A DNA stretch of 64,000 nt from Oxyruncus cristatus (taxonomy: Eukaryota > Chordata > Aves > Passeriformes > Cotingidae), in assembly GCA_013399855.1 (NCBI GenBank), contig VXAY01006699.1, positions 308,866 to 372,865 of the forward strand, written 5' to 3'. This document shows positions 24,816 to 39,200 of this stretch, piece by piece (positions within the stretch are counted from its first letter, which is position 1; the number at the start of each line of letters is the position of its first letter). The position numbers were made by a program, and so were the translations under genes. The notes under the pieces were generated by a model. That model did not search any database. It worked only from the letters and a program-made list of their open reading frames with translations, and was not told where the DNA came from.

Positions 24816-25772
24816 AGTCATAGAATCAAAAAATCACAGAATTATAGAATCATAGAATCATTTAGGTTGGAAAAGACTTCCAAGATCATAGAGTCCAAAC
24901 TTTGACTACCTTGTCAACTAGGCCAAGGCACTGAATGCCATATCCAGTCATTTCTTGAACACCCTGGGCAGTTCACTCCAATCCTTGGCATTCCTTTCCA
25001 TGAAGAAATTCTTCCTGATGTCCAACCTGAACCTTTCCTGGTACAACTTGAGGCTTTGTCCTCTTGTCCTGTCACTAGTTGCCCGGGAGAAGAGGCTGAC
25101 CCCTACCTTGGTGCAACTTCCTTTCAGGTAGCTGTAGAGAGTGGCAACATTTCCCCTGAGGCTCCTCTTTTCCAGGCTAAACAACCCCAGTTCTCTCAGC
25201 CTCTCCTCATAGGCCTTACTCCCTAGACTGTTGAGCAGCTTCATTGCCTTTCTCTGGACATGCTTGAGCATCTCAACGTTTTTCTTGTATTGAGGGGCCC
25301 AGAACTGAACATAAATTTAGAGGTGCAGCCTCACCTGTACAGGGGGACAATCACTTCCCCAGTCCTACTGGCCATGACATTTCTTATACCAGCCTGGATG
25401 TCAGTGGCCTTGGCAACCTGGGCACACTGCTGGCTCGTGTTCAGCCAGCTGTCAACCACCACCGCCAGGTCTTTTTCCACTGAGACACTTTCCATTTACT
25501 CTTCCTCCAGCCTGTAGCATTGCACGAGACCATCGTGACTGAAGTGTAGGAGCCAGCACTTGTTCTTGTTGAGCCTCATATGACCCATACATCCAGTCTG
25601 TCCAGGTCTCTCTTCAGAGCCTTTCTACCCCCTCATCAGATCAACACTTCTGTACAACTGACCGCTGTCTTTGAACTTACTGAGGGTGCAAGCAATCCCC
25701 TCATCCAGATCATCAATAAAGATACTAAACAGAACTGGCCCCAATGCTGAACCTTGGGGAAAGCCACTGAGT
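24816..25772 (-). mobile_element. CR1 LINE, 5'-truncated, about 950 bp
   Basis: The left edge carries the CR1 3' tail in reverse orientation (repeated ATAGAATC units), followed by the conserved 'aggttggaaaagacttccaagatcatagagtcc' block. Going rightward, the sequence runs into the C-terminal part of the CR1 pol reading frame and further into the reverse-transcriptase region. It breaks off near a 'ccttggggaaagccactga' motif, where the element is 5'-truncated. This non-LTR retrotransposon copies itself by target-primed reverse transcription. This copy lacks its 5' region and most of pol, so it cannot move on its own. No clear target-site duplication was seen. Confidence 0.95.
24948..25271 (-). 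pseudogene. CR1 ORF2 (pol) C-terminal fragment
   Basis: A 107-codon minus-strand open frame shows the signature of the CR1 ORF2 C-terminus: a 'VQRKAMK' block, then '[16 protein letters not shown]', '[11 protein letters not shown]' and '[11 protein letters not shown]' motifs in the usual order, ending shortly before the 3' untranslated tail. This part follows the reverse-transcriptase domain in the intact protein. Upstream, the frame does not continue as one open reading frame to the element edge, so this is a dead remnant. The methionine at its start is internal to the original protein and is not a genuine start codon. Confidence 0.9.
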
Positions 25773-25774
25773 CA

Positions 25775-28700
25775 TATTTATGAGGAGTTGAAGGAAATCA
25801 TCTAGATGGTGCCAAATGAGCAATACTAGCAATGTAAATATCTCATTAGAAGAATCCTGTGTATCACTGTTATTCTTTCCTTCTACGAAACCTCACAATG
25901 TTCAACATGTCTTTCAAGTTACGTTGTTTAGAAATTTATGTCTGGGTTAGTTATGATTTTTAAATATCCATACTATATGGAGTGAAACATAAAATTATCT
26001 GTTAAATTACATTTTTAGGTATCATGAATTATGATGTTCATAACTGAACATGGAGAAGAGCCTCTATTCTCCCTTCCTATTCTACACCATGTACCACATC
26101 TGATTACTCATCTCTCCTTCTTCTTCTTCAGCAGTCGTTTCCACAAATATCTACACAATCATCTTTCATTTCCCTGGCCCTAGCTGGCAACCTGTCTAGA
26201 GAGTAAAAATCATCAAGGCACTACTGGACTGCAGGTCAGGTGTCTTTTGAATGGTCCTCACAACTTTAGATGAATATATCGTAACTAAGGAAGGAATAGA
26301 ACATTATGAGTGGAGATATAAACGCCTTTCACACACACACAAAAAAAGGTGGTAAATCTTCAGTTCAGGAAAGAGGCACTTGAGGATGAACATGAGGAAG
26401 TTAATGAAATCTTTTGCAGCATGGAGAAAGAGATTATAAATACATTGGGGAAACTGGCTGCTCTGGGATGCTGTGAGGGCCAAAGGGATAATTAGTTTTG
26501 GAAGGAGATTTCAGAACTACATGGAAGATATTTGTATATAATTTACATCACTATATATACTGGTGGCTATTAAACAGCATGATAAAGATATAAGGGTGAT
26601 AAAATGCTGATTTCTGGAAACTGGTAAGGGGTACCAGCAGTGAGATTGTTCTTTTGTTGCCTGCATCATTATACTGTTTTCTGAGACAATGTTATGCCCG
26701 GTCAAGTCAGAAGGTTAAGTGTACCTTTGGCCTAAACCAGTCTGGTCATTCTTGTACTGTTGCAAATTATGTAGCTTTTTTTCTCCACAGAGCCCCCATT
26801 TATGTCTTAATATCTGTGCCAGACCATGCTCATCTCCTTTCCAGACTAGTTTGTTCAGTCATTAATTCCCACAGCCTTTCTCATTGGACCTTTTAGGAAT
26901 CCTGCTTTCACTGATTTTTCTTTTTTTTTTCCCTGCTCCCCCCTCATCCATTCTAAAGTTATTTAATTTCTGCTAGCGAAAATAATATCAGCATTTTAAA
27001 AATATGTGACCTGTGTTATGTAAACACATGAATATCGTCCTGTTTGTGGTCCCCTGAGGCCTGGCCTGCTTGTTTCTTTTGTCATTTTTGGGATTTGGGG
27101 TTTTTTGTTTGTTTTTGTTTGTTTGTTTGTCTGTTTTTATACTTTAGTCCATAGTAAGAAGAACTGCAATTTTTGCAGCCTTGTAAAAAAAGACACTATT
27201 TTTAAATGTGGGTGTTTCAATCTTTACAAGAGAATAACTATGTTGTTAAAGGTTTACATCTGTCCTGGCTATCCTCACAAACAAAAAACATTGTTTTAAC
27301 TGTATGATACTATCTGTAAGGTATTAAAATAAAAATAGAGACGGGAAGGACTATTGACTTTCAGATTTTTTTTTTTCTTTTTTATTTGCAGTACCGTATT
27401 TGTTTAGTCCAGGCAGAAATGTGAGTACTTATGCAAAGGTTTCCTGTGGTTTCAAAAGTGGAATTCAATATACTCTAATGCACATCTCTATTGGAGCTTC
27501 TGTCATAATAAGGTTGATTCACTTATTCAAACCACCCTTATTCCCAACTGTACCTTCACAAGAAATAGACCCTAATCTCTGTCAGTTCCCTCAGGACTTA
27601 GAAAGCTGAAGCAATACAAAAGTGTGTATAAGTTTTAGATAATGTAGTCACATTTTTCTAATCATACTTCTAATTTCACTAGCTTGTTACACAAAAGCGC
27701 TGATTGGGGAACAAGATCATAAAAGCCTAAGAGATAATACTGAATCACTCACACACCAGAATGTAATAATTGTAGAGTTGCTTAAAGATCTGCCATAAAA
27801 ATACAATGAATCCCCAAAGCTGCAATTGCAGGGTATTTTTAAAGAGGAACAAATAATGCCCAAGGGTGTGGCATGGGGAAACTGGTACAAAAACAATGAT
27901 TTCTACAATAATTAAAATTTTAATCAAACCATCGATTCCCTTCCCCATCCTCCAATACACACATTTCTGTTCAAACAGAGAAAGGACCACTTTTCAGGAA
28001 GCAGCTTACAAACACATTCTCACACACATTTCAATTAAAAAACCCCGAGAGTACTGTAGCTGAAAAACAGATGCCTTTTATTGAAGGCAATACCTTTGTA
28101 GTTCTTCTTTTTACATGTGTCATAAAAGAATTTGAGTCATTTTGAAATTTAGAAAAATCAGTGCATTTCTGATTTCTGAAGACTGTCTAAAAGATAGAAC
28201 AAAATGCCATCTTTGATAGTTCTGTATGTATTTTTTCACAGCAGCACAGAAGGGCACTTTTACATATTGAGAAGGGGGTTGGAGACTGCTTTTGTGTCTC
28301 ATGTTCAGCATAAGACTGTAAAATACTTACCAGCTCTCGATTTTCCTCACTTTCTGAGGATGCGGATGTGCGATGAGGCATGTACTAAAGGATGTGATGG
28401 AGCTAGCATGCCAAATTATAGAACAATAAGGATGTACAGAACTGTGGCATCTGGAGGATGTCCCTTGGGTCCCTTCTAGTATGAAACCCCTGAAGAAGTT
28501 GCAGGGCTCAAGAGCAGTTGAAAGCAATGAACATTCCCCTCTTCCACCAAAACTCCCATTCCAGGCACAGCCAATCACCAGATTAGGGGATTTAATGTCA
28601 TTTGTACATGCTATAGAGATATAGCCACTTCAGCACTGTACCAAAAAGATGCAAGCAGGATGCTGAGTCTGTGAGAGTCTGAGGCAAGACCATTTGCATG

Positions 28701-31700
28701 AGGGCAAGAAGCTTGTGTTGAGTGCACAGGTTCATGGAGGTCCTTCCTCAGAACCAGATTCCTGAGCCCAAGCTCTCACAGCAGCAGGATAGGATTAGAG
28801 TGGCATCAGTCTCTTGCTTCAAAAAGAAAAATTCTTCTGCTCTTCCATGTAGCAAAGCAAAGCCTGAAAATACAACCTGAGCGTGTCTGCCTGGAGCTGC
28901 TGATACCATTAGTGTAATTATTAAAAGTCTCAGAGCCTGGGCAGATTACTTACAGCAGTGGAAGGTGTTATCACTTAGGACAGACTTGTAGCAGTTCAGC
29001 CTGACGGGCACAGGTGGGAAGTTCGAGGTTAAAGCAGAAACTCCAGTAATGCCTTTTTCTGAGGCTGGTACATTTCCAACAACTAAATCTTCTGCGACTT
29101 ATCTGCCAAAACTTGTAACTGTTTCGATTAATCAGTGCAACTACATCAGAGAGACTGTGGCTGGATTATAAACCTTCTTAAAACTCATGGTATAAAATCA
29201 AGCTTTTGTAGGAGGTAGGTAGACTGCATGAGGAGTTCTGAGGAGGTCTCACACTTCCGATCTGTCCCCTCTGATGTGGGGCAATAGACCCCAGGAAAGA
29301 GGAAAAATCAAATAACTGGAGGCAGAAACATAAGGTGCTATATACATATCTTTACAGTATCCATCTACAAGTTAAATATCCCTTTTATAAAAACTCAGGC
29401 CATTACTTCTATGTCTAGTGGATAAAGGAATTATTTATTTCCATCTTTTTATATAAAACCAACTGTTGTGTTCAGTTTCTCTGGACAAATGAGAACATTT
29501 TCCCCACCTCTGAAATGTTTGCCTGGGCTCTGTAGTTAGCTGCCACTCTACAAATGGCAACCAAACAAATCATACAGTCATGAGATGTACATGTCATGGC
29601 CTCTTTTGTCCTACTACAGTCACAACATGACTGAATATTTGCCTATAAAAGTACTCCATGTACTCCCCGATGTATACAAAACTCACTATTGTGAACCAAA
29701 TAATGAAATAACGTGTGAAGTTTTGGGGGGTGTTTTTGTTTTTGTTTTTGTTTTTTTTGTTATTTTTGGTTTGTTTGGTTGTTGGGGTTTTTTCCAAATA
29801 AAACCTTTTCCCTAAATCACAGTGCTTAAAGGCAGATCTACTGGTAAGTTTGGAGTCTTTTCCTTGAATGAGTATTTGCTGTTCCAAAAGGAGATGGACT
29901 TCCCAGACATTTTGCTACAGTCTGGCAAGTTAAAAGACATATGTTTTAAAATCAAAGTAGAGACTCACATATAATTATTAGACTGTAGGAGCTGGTTTAA
30001 AAAATAGATGACAAATACCCCAATTCTTTAGATAGAATTGCAGGAGGTGACCAACCTTGAAACTCAATTCACGGTTTGTAATTGCCTTGGCAAGGCACAA
30101 AATAGTAAGAATGTACATTTCCTTGTACCATATGGGAATGCCTTGAATTCTTGATTTTCCTGCATCTACACAAGCAGCACACTGCATGGAATTGTTAGGT
30201 GAAGTTCCTTTGAAAAGGGAAAAAGAAACCCTTTCAATGTGCTTTTGTTTCCTCATATGGCCTTTATAACCTACTTGTAAATCACAAATGTCATAAAATC
30301 AAAATCTTCACAGATAAAGCGCTGGCCTGCCTCTTTCATAGTGCAGTAAAAGAACTAATCAGTAATTTTAGTGTGTGCCTTCATTACACCACGTGTATGG
30401 ATCTCTCCTAGGTAGCAGCTAGACTAATTGCCGTACAGTTTTCAGACAATTGATTTACATTATCTTCTGTATACAATGTAGAGGAAACAAACAGATTGCA
30501 TCTATACAGATAGGATAAAGGTTATTATTTCTGTAGCTTCAACAAGGTTTGAAAAATGTATGATGCCTCTCACAGTATTTAGTACTCTGTAAATAATAAC
30601 TAATGCTTAAAATTTTCAAGAATAAAGGCTACCATAAAAATTCATATTTGTTTAAAAGCGTAATAAATCAAACAAACTCATCTGAAAAATCCAGATGCTA
30701 TTCCTAAAATGCACAGTTTCCCTCAATGTAATTAAATCATAGAAGACCTATGAGGAGGAATGGCTGCTGTTTGTCCTATTGTGAACAGGAGGAAGAGGTT
30801 CTCTAAGACATGTTGAGTAATACTGATACATAATAAAACGCAAAAAAATAAATAAAAGTGCTATTGGTTTCAAGGTGGCTTAACACTTACCATAAGACAT
30901 GCAAAAATAGTCCACCTACATAATTCTAGGGTGTTGCAAAAACAGCGAGAATTCAACAGTAAAGAAAAAATTGAAGTGCCGATGTTTTAGACTTCTCACC
31001 GGTCTAAGACAATATGTATTTGAACTTATGACAAGTCAAGTGATGAAGAAAATGAAAATTTAGAGTATTGCTGTCATCATTGTAATTCACATTGCAAATG
31101 GATATTATGACTGCCATTAAAACCTACCAAGTCCAATCAAGTCCTAGATTTTGGGCAGGGAATGAGTAATGTAGCCCTGTGTAGACTGACTCTAGTGAGT
31201 TCCCAAAGAAGGCAGTGTTACTTGTTGCTGACTGTCACAGCTTTACCAAAAGTCCAGTATTTCTGCTCTTGTTCTGCAGAGGTGTGTGTACATTGTGCAC
31301 AGAGTAGTACAGAGGTGTATGACACAGTGCCTATGCCTACCTATGCTTGGCTTTTTTTAACATGGAGGTGGTCTCAGAGTCTACTAGACAATGGAAGACT
31401 TATTTTCTACTATGCTGGCCGTGTTTCTGCAACCTGCAGCCTGTTTTCATGACTCTAGGAAAACCATGTAACAGATTCTGATATTTTATTGGATAAGGCC
31501 TGTTTACATTTACATATTTGCTTTCTCAGAACATGCCTAAAGAAAGACAAAATCATGGAGATTTCCCTAACAATTTATAATTTCTCATTGAGGCAGTCAC
31601 CTGTTGGAAAGGCTAAAGAAGAACCAGTACATGGACTGGCTCTATTCTCAAATTCCAGTTTCTTTAGATCTAGATGAACTGTCCCAATGGCTGGGTCACT

Positions 31701-32425
31701 GAAATTTATAGATTTGCAACCACACACATAGATTTTCTATTGTGAAGCAAAGGGGGATTTTTAAACTTTTTTTCTGACCAATCTAACAGAAATAGATGTT
31801 CAAGCTATGTATGTACAATAATATTTTCATGGAATTTTCACTTTTCTAGTGTTAGTTTTTTTAGGGCTTTTTTGGCTGGACTTAGACCACATGAATTTTC
31901 TACAGACTGAACATCTACAGTAAAGTAATGATGTCTTCCTAGTCCAGAACAATTCCTTGCTTCCCCAAAGAGCATAAAGATTTGGAATAAACTGTTGGAG
32001 AATGGAGTTCCTATCGTGCTGCTGGTGAGCAGACAGGAGTTCAAGGAAACTCCCCTTGCTAATGGAGAAAGTACTGCAAAAAGAAGACAACTTATCTAAT
32101 TTTATCCCATAGCTTCTAATCTCCCTTTCACTGGAATATTGGTTTGGATAAGGAAAACAGCAGAACTTAAAACCAAAGTCTGTTTCTCTAAAGAGGCTAC
32201 TATGCAGAATTTTCATCAACTGCGCTGATGACCTGACCCTAAGAATCTGTTTGCACACCTCCAGGCTCACAGGGTGCAGTGAACTGCTCAGCTGAAGGAG
32301 TCTTGCTGTTTCATACCAAAAGGTGATGGACGTACCCAGGACTACACATCCCTTTCTGAAGCACGGCCTGGCATTGCTGATTCTCATTTGTGACTATGCT
32401 TTCCTATAGATAGTTAGGGGTTGCC
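25775..32425. other. stretch without supportable genes
   Basis: AT-rich DNA with a CA/A run at about 26329-26347, TTTG units at about 27098-27135, and T runs. A patch at about 28330-29330 is somewhat GC-richer but has no named repeat or coherent frame. A 186-codon minus-strand open frame at 31827-32387 is the longest in the window, but its peptide shows no recognised domain, and a second frame on the same strand is open across part of it. I see no promoter or splice framework. Confidence 0.5.
29721..29793. repeat. T/G-rich simple repeat with (GTTTTT)n core
   Basis: Four to five GTTTTT-type units at about 29732-29759 are followed by TTTGG and TTGTTGG variants. The phenylalanine/valine-rich and lysine/asparagine-rich open frames over this spot are translations of the simple sequence. 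Confidence 0.9.
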
Positions 32426-32427
32426 AA

Positions 32428-33008
32428 ATCCAGGATGCCAACAGGGGTGGGGCTGCTGCAGTTCCAAGTGTCCTGTTCCAACCAGTAGCATGGCTAAGCT
32501 TGTATTCCCCACAGGCACACACGTGTAAACACACGTATACAACACATACGTACAAGTGAGGATCCTCCAGCAACTGGGCTCAGGCACTATCTGCCTAGTA
32601 GCTGTCCCTGTATCCCAGTATCCACAGTTGCTGACACCCCCAGTTGCATGACAGGCATGCCAGCTCCTGAGGCTGCAGGCTGCAGCCACTGGTGCAGACC
32701 TGCACGTGCACTGTGTATGATCAGGTTTAGTCACACAGACCATCTAACAGCTGAGGTGCTCAGCCACTGGCTCTCACAAAGACATGTGAGACAGATATGT
32801 GAGCACAAACCCAGACACACAGATATATAAAGGTGTCTCTTAGTCAACCTCCAGGTCCCATGGTCTCCTTGGCAGTTGGCCAGGATGCCCTGGTCCCTCT
32901 GGTACCTGGCTCACCCAGTTGCCTCTCTCCCAGAGACAGACTCATACACTGCCACAGGCTGGCCCACAACGTGCATGCTCCCCAGTCACACCATGGATGG
33001 TTGCTATG
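32428..33008. mobile_element. GC-rich insert, unidentified (possible LTR or other TE)
   Basis: This block is sharply GC-richer than its surroundings. It has several near-repeats of CACACGTG/ACACACGTAT type at about 32515-32545 and a TATA-like TATATAAAG at about 32823-32832. The eight bases ATCCAGGA occur at 32428-32435 and again at 33009-33016, bracketing the block, which could be a target duplication or coincidence. An LTR would explain the TATA-like motif and the composition change. I cannot match it to a named family, and no flanking retroviral coding sequence is present. Confidence 0.35.
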
Positions 33009-33296
33009 ATCCAGGATCAGGAAAAGACTTTAAACATCATTTAGTTTTAATCTCCCCGCCATGGGCAGGGACATCTTCCCACTAGACCAGGTTGCTCAAA
33101 GCTCCATTCACTTGAACACTTCCAGACAAAGGGCATCCACAGCATCTCTGCACAACCTGCTGCGGTGTCTCACCACCCTCACCTTAGGTATAAAGTATTT
33201 CATCCTCACATCTAACCAAAACCTACCCTCTCAATTTGAAACCATTACCCCATGTGCTGTCGCTACATGCCCTGCTAAAAAGTCCCAGGAGGGGAC
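33009..33296 (-). mobile_element. old CR1 LINE 3' fragment
   Basis: The order of blocks is that of the CR1 3' region read in reverse: 'gaaaagactttaaacatcat', 'catgggcagggacatcttcccactagaccaggttgctcaaagc', then the stretch encoding the terminal part of pol ('tctaaccaaaacctaccctc'), stopping near 'ctgctaaaaagtccc'. There are many substitutions and no long open frame, so it is older than the 24.8 and 41.4 kb copies. The octamer tail is not clearly preserved. Confidence 0.85.
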
Positions 33297-33299
33297 ATC

Positions 33300-36200
33300 A
33301 TTAGGGATGATTGTCATTGTTACAAAGAGCATAGATCAATTCAGGATGATGAAAATAATGGTAGTGTTGACCACTATTTTAATCAGCAAGAACTGAGCTG
33401 TATGTATGCTAAGCATGAGTTTGACCAAGACAGGACAAGGGAAAGGTAGTGCCTCGTGTAGTATCACCTGTTGCACTACATGGACTTCAAGTTTTATTAC
33501 AAGAGTCCCTGCATCAAAAGTGGAATTCTATCTTTTACCTGAAGGCAGGTTTTTTGATCAGCTTCCATTTGTTTGAATATAAATATATCTGCATGAATAT
33601 ATGATCGTTATTGTGAACCCAGAGCAGATGGATCATGTCTGAAAATTATCCACATTTTTCACTTCTCCTCTCATGATGTTTTAGGACACACTAAATTCCA
33701 GACTTTCCTCAGGTAATGTTTATGAAATGGGAGGCAGTAACTAATGGGAGAGAAACAAGAAAAACCTGATTCTTGGGATTCTCTATTGTCACTGGCTCTG
33801 GGAACATTCCCAACACATCTCAGACCAAAACCAAACAACTAAAAAGTGTTGAGGGTAATTATAGTTATCAAATTTGTACTTGTGACATGAAATGTTGCTG
33901 AATAATGCTCAGTAAGTGCTTTGCCTCCAAAAGCTACTAACATCCACAATAGACCTGGGCACAGAACTCAGGGACCGTTTATCTAGCTGTGGGTCGAAGA
34001 GACATCCACCACAATAGACAAAAATCTACTAACAATAACAACTGAAATAAAATTTGCATTTTTGTTTGGAGGACATTTTGTAAAACTTTAGAAAGCTGTT
34101 ACCAGTATAAACCTGGTGGGTTTCACAGAGACTGAATATCCTCCTTCTCCAACAACAAACAAAAATAAATATTCTGAATTTGTACCTAAGAGATAATTGA
34201 CAGAACTATGTGAGCATTGCATATGACTCCATATAAACGTCATTCAATGTTATTTAAAATATTTGGGATTTGGACTTTTGTTTTCCTAAATATAATATAA
34301 AAACACAGGGAAAAATAAAGTTTTGAGCAATGTAAATTGGCCTATTTTGATCTGCATTTGAACAAAAGTATAGACATGGAATTTAACAAACCTGATTCAC
34401 TCTCTCAGGACAGAATGCAAATTTAATTCATTAATTGCTTTTTGCTTTATTTACAGGTTAAAACTCCACTGAGACACATAATTTCATATTTTGGAGATCC
34501 TGGTTGCATGGCTATCAATCATCATTACAAATTAATAAAGCATATAAAGATTACTTTGACATTTTTTTCCCAGTTTGCTGAATATATTCAGCCACAATAA
34601 ATAAATAAATCAAAACTTCTGTGTTCTGCTCTTCACAATGTGACTTACAGCTGTCAGTGGCCTCTGAACAACCAGGACACCCAGTTAAAGATAAATTAGC
34701 CTTCCATCAAGTGGCAATGAATGTCTGGCACTTTCTGGTAGCTGCATGTGCTCTGTAGAGTGCTGGACCTGAGTGAGGATGTTGAGCAGTCATCCTGATC
34801 TTCCTTTAAAAACATACAATTTTTTTTTCCATAGCGACCAGCTTATTTGCAGCTGTCAGTTTTGCTTGGATTTCAGCAGAACAAATTCTGTCCCCACCCA
34901 TGTTGAAGTATGGTATTGATTTTATGATCCACAAAAAGATAAATAAAAGATGAATTTTGGCTTTGTTAGATTTTAAGCAACCAAAGTTCAAAAGTTCATA
35001 GGAATACAACAGAGTAGTAGTAACAGAAATGTAGGAGTAATGAAACGAGGTCATCTCTTAGTGGAAGGGTATATTTACAGATACAGTCCTCAGCTGTTTA
35101 AGTGTAATGATACTTGAAATTTAGTCTCCAGGCAATTTGGACCTTTGTATAACTCACACTGACCAGCAACAGGAGCAGAAATGTACCAGTGATAGAAATG
35201 TTTTAGACGAAATAAGTGAGATTAAGAGGAATGGGAGAAGATAGGAAAATAGAAACTCAGCTTTCTAATACTCACGTGTAAACTGCACTGCCACTGATCT
35301 ATTCAGTTTTACTATGCAACAGTGCATGTAAATGTATGATACCCAAATACCATTACAAAAAGGAGAATTGCAATGTTTCTGCAATCATGCAGCAGCCTAC
35401 GGGCAGTCAGAGGCATGCAAAAGAGCACATCAAGAAGGACTGCATGTGAAGAAAGATCAGAATATAGTGCAGAAAGGAAGGTTTCCACAAGAGGTTTTGA
35501 AGGAAAGGACATGGGAATCATCAGATGTGTTTTTCTTATGTGTGGGTATATCATAGAAATCAGTGACATTATAAATGGTCTGGAAAGAACAAATATGAAG
35601 TTTTCATTCAGTGGTTTGTAATAGAAGACTGGAAAAAGAATCAGAAGAAATTAACATGTAAGGGATTTAAAATAATTGAAAAGTAATAGGGTTTTTTACC
35701 TATATATAACTTCACTTTGGATTTAATCACTAAAAATTTTGAAGGCCAAAAATATAAATGATTCAAAAAGCAACTAGGTAAATTTATGGAAAATATTTCC
35801 ATAGGAAATACAAAGAGCAGAGTTCCAGATACAGCTTCCAGTTCTTGAAAACTCCAAGCTGTACCATTCCATTCATATCCTGTTTTAACTCTTTTAAAGT
35901 TTCCTGTTATTTATTGAGAGAGGGAGTTTTGGTTCCACCTTAAGATTCTTATATACTGGGACTGCAGCAAGTGGTTTGAATATGTCATGCTGGATCCTGT
36001 GAGAAAATCCTTTTACTATCAGTAAGAACATGATAGCATTTAATAAGTGATCTCATGATTCAATGCCATTGTGCCATAGAAGAAACGAAGAAGCCTCCTC
36101 TTAAACAACAGATCCTATACTTTTTTTAGCAGTGGGACATATTTTACTTAACCACATGCAAATATGGCAGGGACAGTTATCCAAAAATTTAATCACCAGT

Positions 36201-39200
36201 AATTTGTCATCCTAGCTTTGTAGTTTCACACTTCCAGTGTGAGAACAGAGCTGTAGGGATGAGAAAATAGCCAGCTTAGTTTTAATGTCACGGGCATCTG
36301 AAATGGGAGTAACAAGTCTAATAGATGCTGGGGACTCCAAAATTAGGTGCTTGAATTTATTTCAGTTTTAATAAATCAAAATTCTTGCTAGCAGCTCTGA
36401 GACAGAATTTTTAAAATTCTGTTATTCCTTTCTCAGCATAGATGCCCTCCCTTTCTGAAATAAGAATGAATAAATTACAAGCGGAGGTCTTCTGGGGCAG
36501 CACTGACTGTTATACTAAAAGCACATTTTAAGTAGAGTTGTCAACAGGTTAAGATCAGCAATTTTTACAGGCATATCACTTCTCTTGCTATAACGCTGGT
36601 ATAATAATTTCCTTCACAGTTGGAAATGTATTTAATGTTTGTTTCCCTGATCTAAACTATACTTATTTGAAATGAAACCTTAGGTGTCCTTAATAATATG
36701 ACCTTAAATTGCAGTTCCTTTTTCACTACACAGATATTATTAAACAGAAGATGAATTCTGCTACATGCCAGGAGATGAGTAAAGAGATACTAATTGTCAG
36801 CTTTTCTTTTCTTGTAACAGTTATAGATTAAGAAATATTATCTTTCCCCATTCTCCATCCAGGATTAGCATTCTTTTCAGTATCAGGTCAGATCACTTGC
36901 ATAAACACCACGTTGCACCAAGGTGAGTTAATACCAGATTACCCTGTCCAGAGGAAATATTACAGCTTTATGACTGCATATATTTCAGACTTGAAAGCAG
37001 TACCAGTAGATGGTGCTCAAGAACATATTGCATAAACAGCTATACATTGGTGGCAAATGGGGAGAGGGACTAATGACTAATGCCGTTCTGAAGCAACCTT
37101 CTTCCAACAGAGCTGTAGAAGTAAGCAGCCTTAGCTATTTCCAAAATGTAATGGGTAGGAATAAGGAGGGTGCTGTGTGACAGAGTAGGGGAGATCTCAC
37201 ATGAACAATTTTGTGGTATGAGACTTCAACTGTAAAATTTGCCTAACCCACTTTAACCACAGAGTTTGGTTGTTCAAAGCTTGTTGCTCAAACCGCCTTT
37301 ATACATAATGGAGAAAAATAAGCAATACTAGCAAAAGCCTTAGTTAGGGTTGTAGGTTCCATCAAGTTATTTTGCTGCATAAAATACTTCAGAAAGTCCC
37401 CACTGGCTTCCCTCCCCAGGAAGATCACAGACACAGAACTGGATTAATTCCTGTTAATTCTTGGCTGCTATAACACCTCTTGTGTTTGATAGGAAGACAT
37501 AATTGGAGTAATTCTGAAACCTCTACCAGAATAGAGGAAAGCATGCAACATAAAGATGCCTAAAGATCAAAGAAGCTCATAGGACTTTATTATAATCTTT
37601 CTGACAGTATTCCCTTTATTCTAGCTATTATTTGGACATATAGGAGCTCCAACGTCCACATTCTTTAGGAAAAAAACCCAAACCAACAACAACAAACAGT
37701 TAATGGAACCTTCACATATTTCCTCACATCTTCAGTGTTGAACAAATAAAATGAGCCTCTAAATGGGTATTTTTTTCTTTAAACAAAAAGTAAAGTTTAT
37801 GTGTATATGTACATGTATATAAAACATAACACAGAGACATGTATATACATATACATATAAAGTTCCTTCATTTTGTAAATTATAACATTTAAAATAAATA
37901 GGAGAATGATAGCCCAAACATTTCTAATAAGTAAATAGAATGTAATTTTTTTTACTTGATTAATTTCTTTTGCTTGGCATTGCCACGGGATATTTGACAC
38001 CTGGAGCAAGATGTTGATTTCATATTCTTCTCTATTGTTGTAAAGGGTAGGGAGCAGGAATGTGTTCAAAAGAAAATCACATTGGGAATCACTCATAGTT
38101 GGTCTTTTGCGGAATAGATATTAAATTGAAATTCTGTGTCTGCCAGTATATTTACCTCCTTTTTCAGAATCTTTTCGCTTGAGCCTTGTTGCAGTCTGAT
38201 GAGATTTATAAAGCAAATCCCTAGAACAATGTTTACAGCAACCTATTTATGGTTTCTTTATATACCTCTGATTTGAATGTTACAAGGGGTTTTTCCTGCT
38301 TTCCAACTTGAAGCGCAAAGATGATTCCTGCCCCCATAATATTAAATATGTTTCATAAGGAATACTAATCCTGTGGAGATTTCATTAAAATACACAGGTC
38401 TCTGTAAGTTTAACTTGTTCGTTGTTTTGAACCATTATTTGGTGGCCTCCACAGTAAATATGCAAACAGTATTGTAACCTTTGCAACTGAAAATCTTCCT
38501 TTTGATAGCTCCACCCTGTCAGAGTCTTCCAACAAAGTATTACTGATGGGAATTTAAAGATAGAAATTAATTACAAGCTTCGATTGTTTCACCACAGTGT
38601 GCTGCCATGTTCGTCACATCACTTTCAGCTTCAGTGCTTACAGTCACTTGTCTCTCAAAAAGAATGAGATTCTAGTAATTTTACAAATATATAAAATAGA
38701 CATATTTGGAGATGCATTTTTTGGAAATTGTAATTCTGTTGGTGGGTCATGGCCAGGGGACATCTATTCTGCTTTTCCAACAATTGAATTAAAATAATTC
38801 CTTTGAAGTATGACACTATTATCAATGGCCAGTGAGAGAGAAGCAGGAAAGGAAGAGACAATGGCTAAATGGCCTCTTGAAATGTGTGCTGGTACCACCA
38901 TGTAATTCTTCCTTTTCAATATTTTGAGAAATTTACATCTATTCTTTTCTAAATACATGGTGTTCAGAGACTTTAAATGCCCACTATGTTGTGAAAAGTG
39001 TGTGTAAACATAGGGTTTACTTACCCTCTGCTCATCAGGTGAATTTCTGACATAATAAATTTTTATGTCACTCCTAGTAAGGGTACTTGAATTATAACCC
39101 CAAACTAAAAAGTGATTTTTTTTAAGAAACAGCATTGTGGGGTTCCAGCTTAATTTCTGACCCAGCGGTTAGCAGCTCAAAACCCCTCTATTACTTGTTT

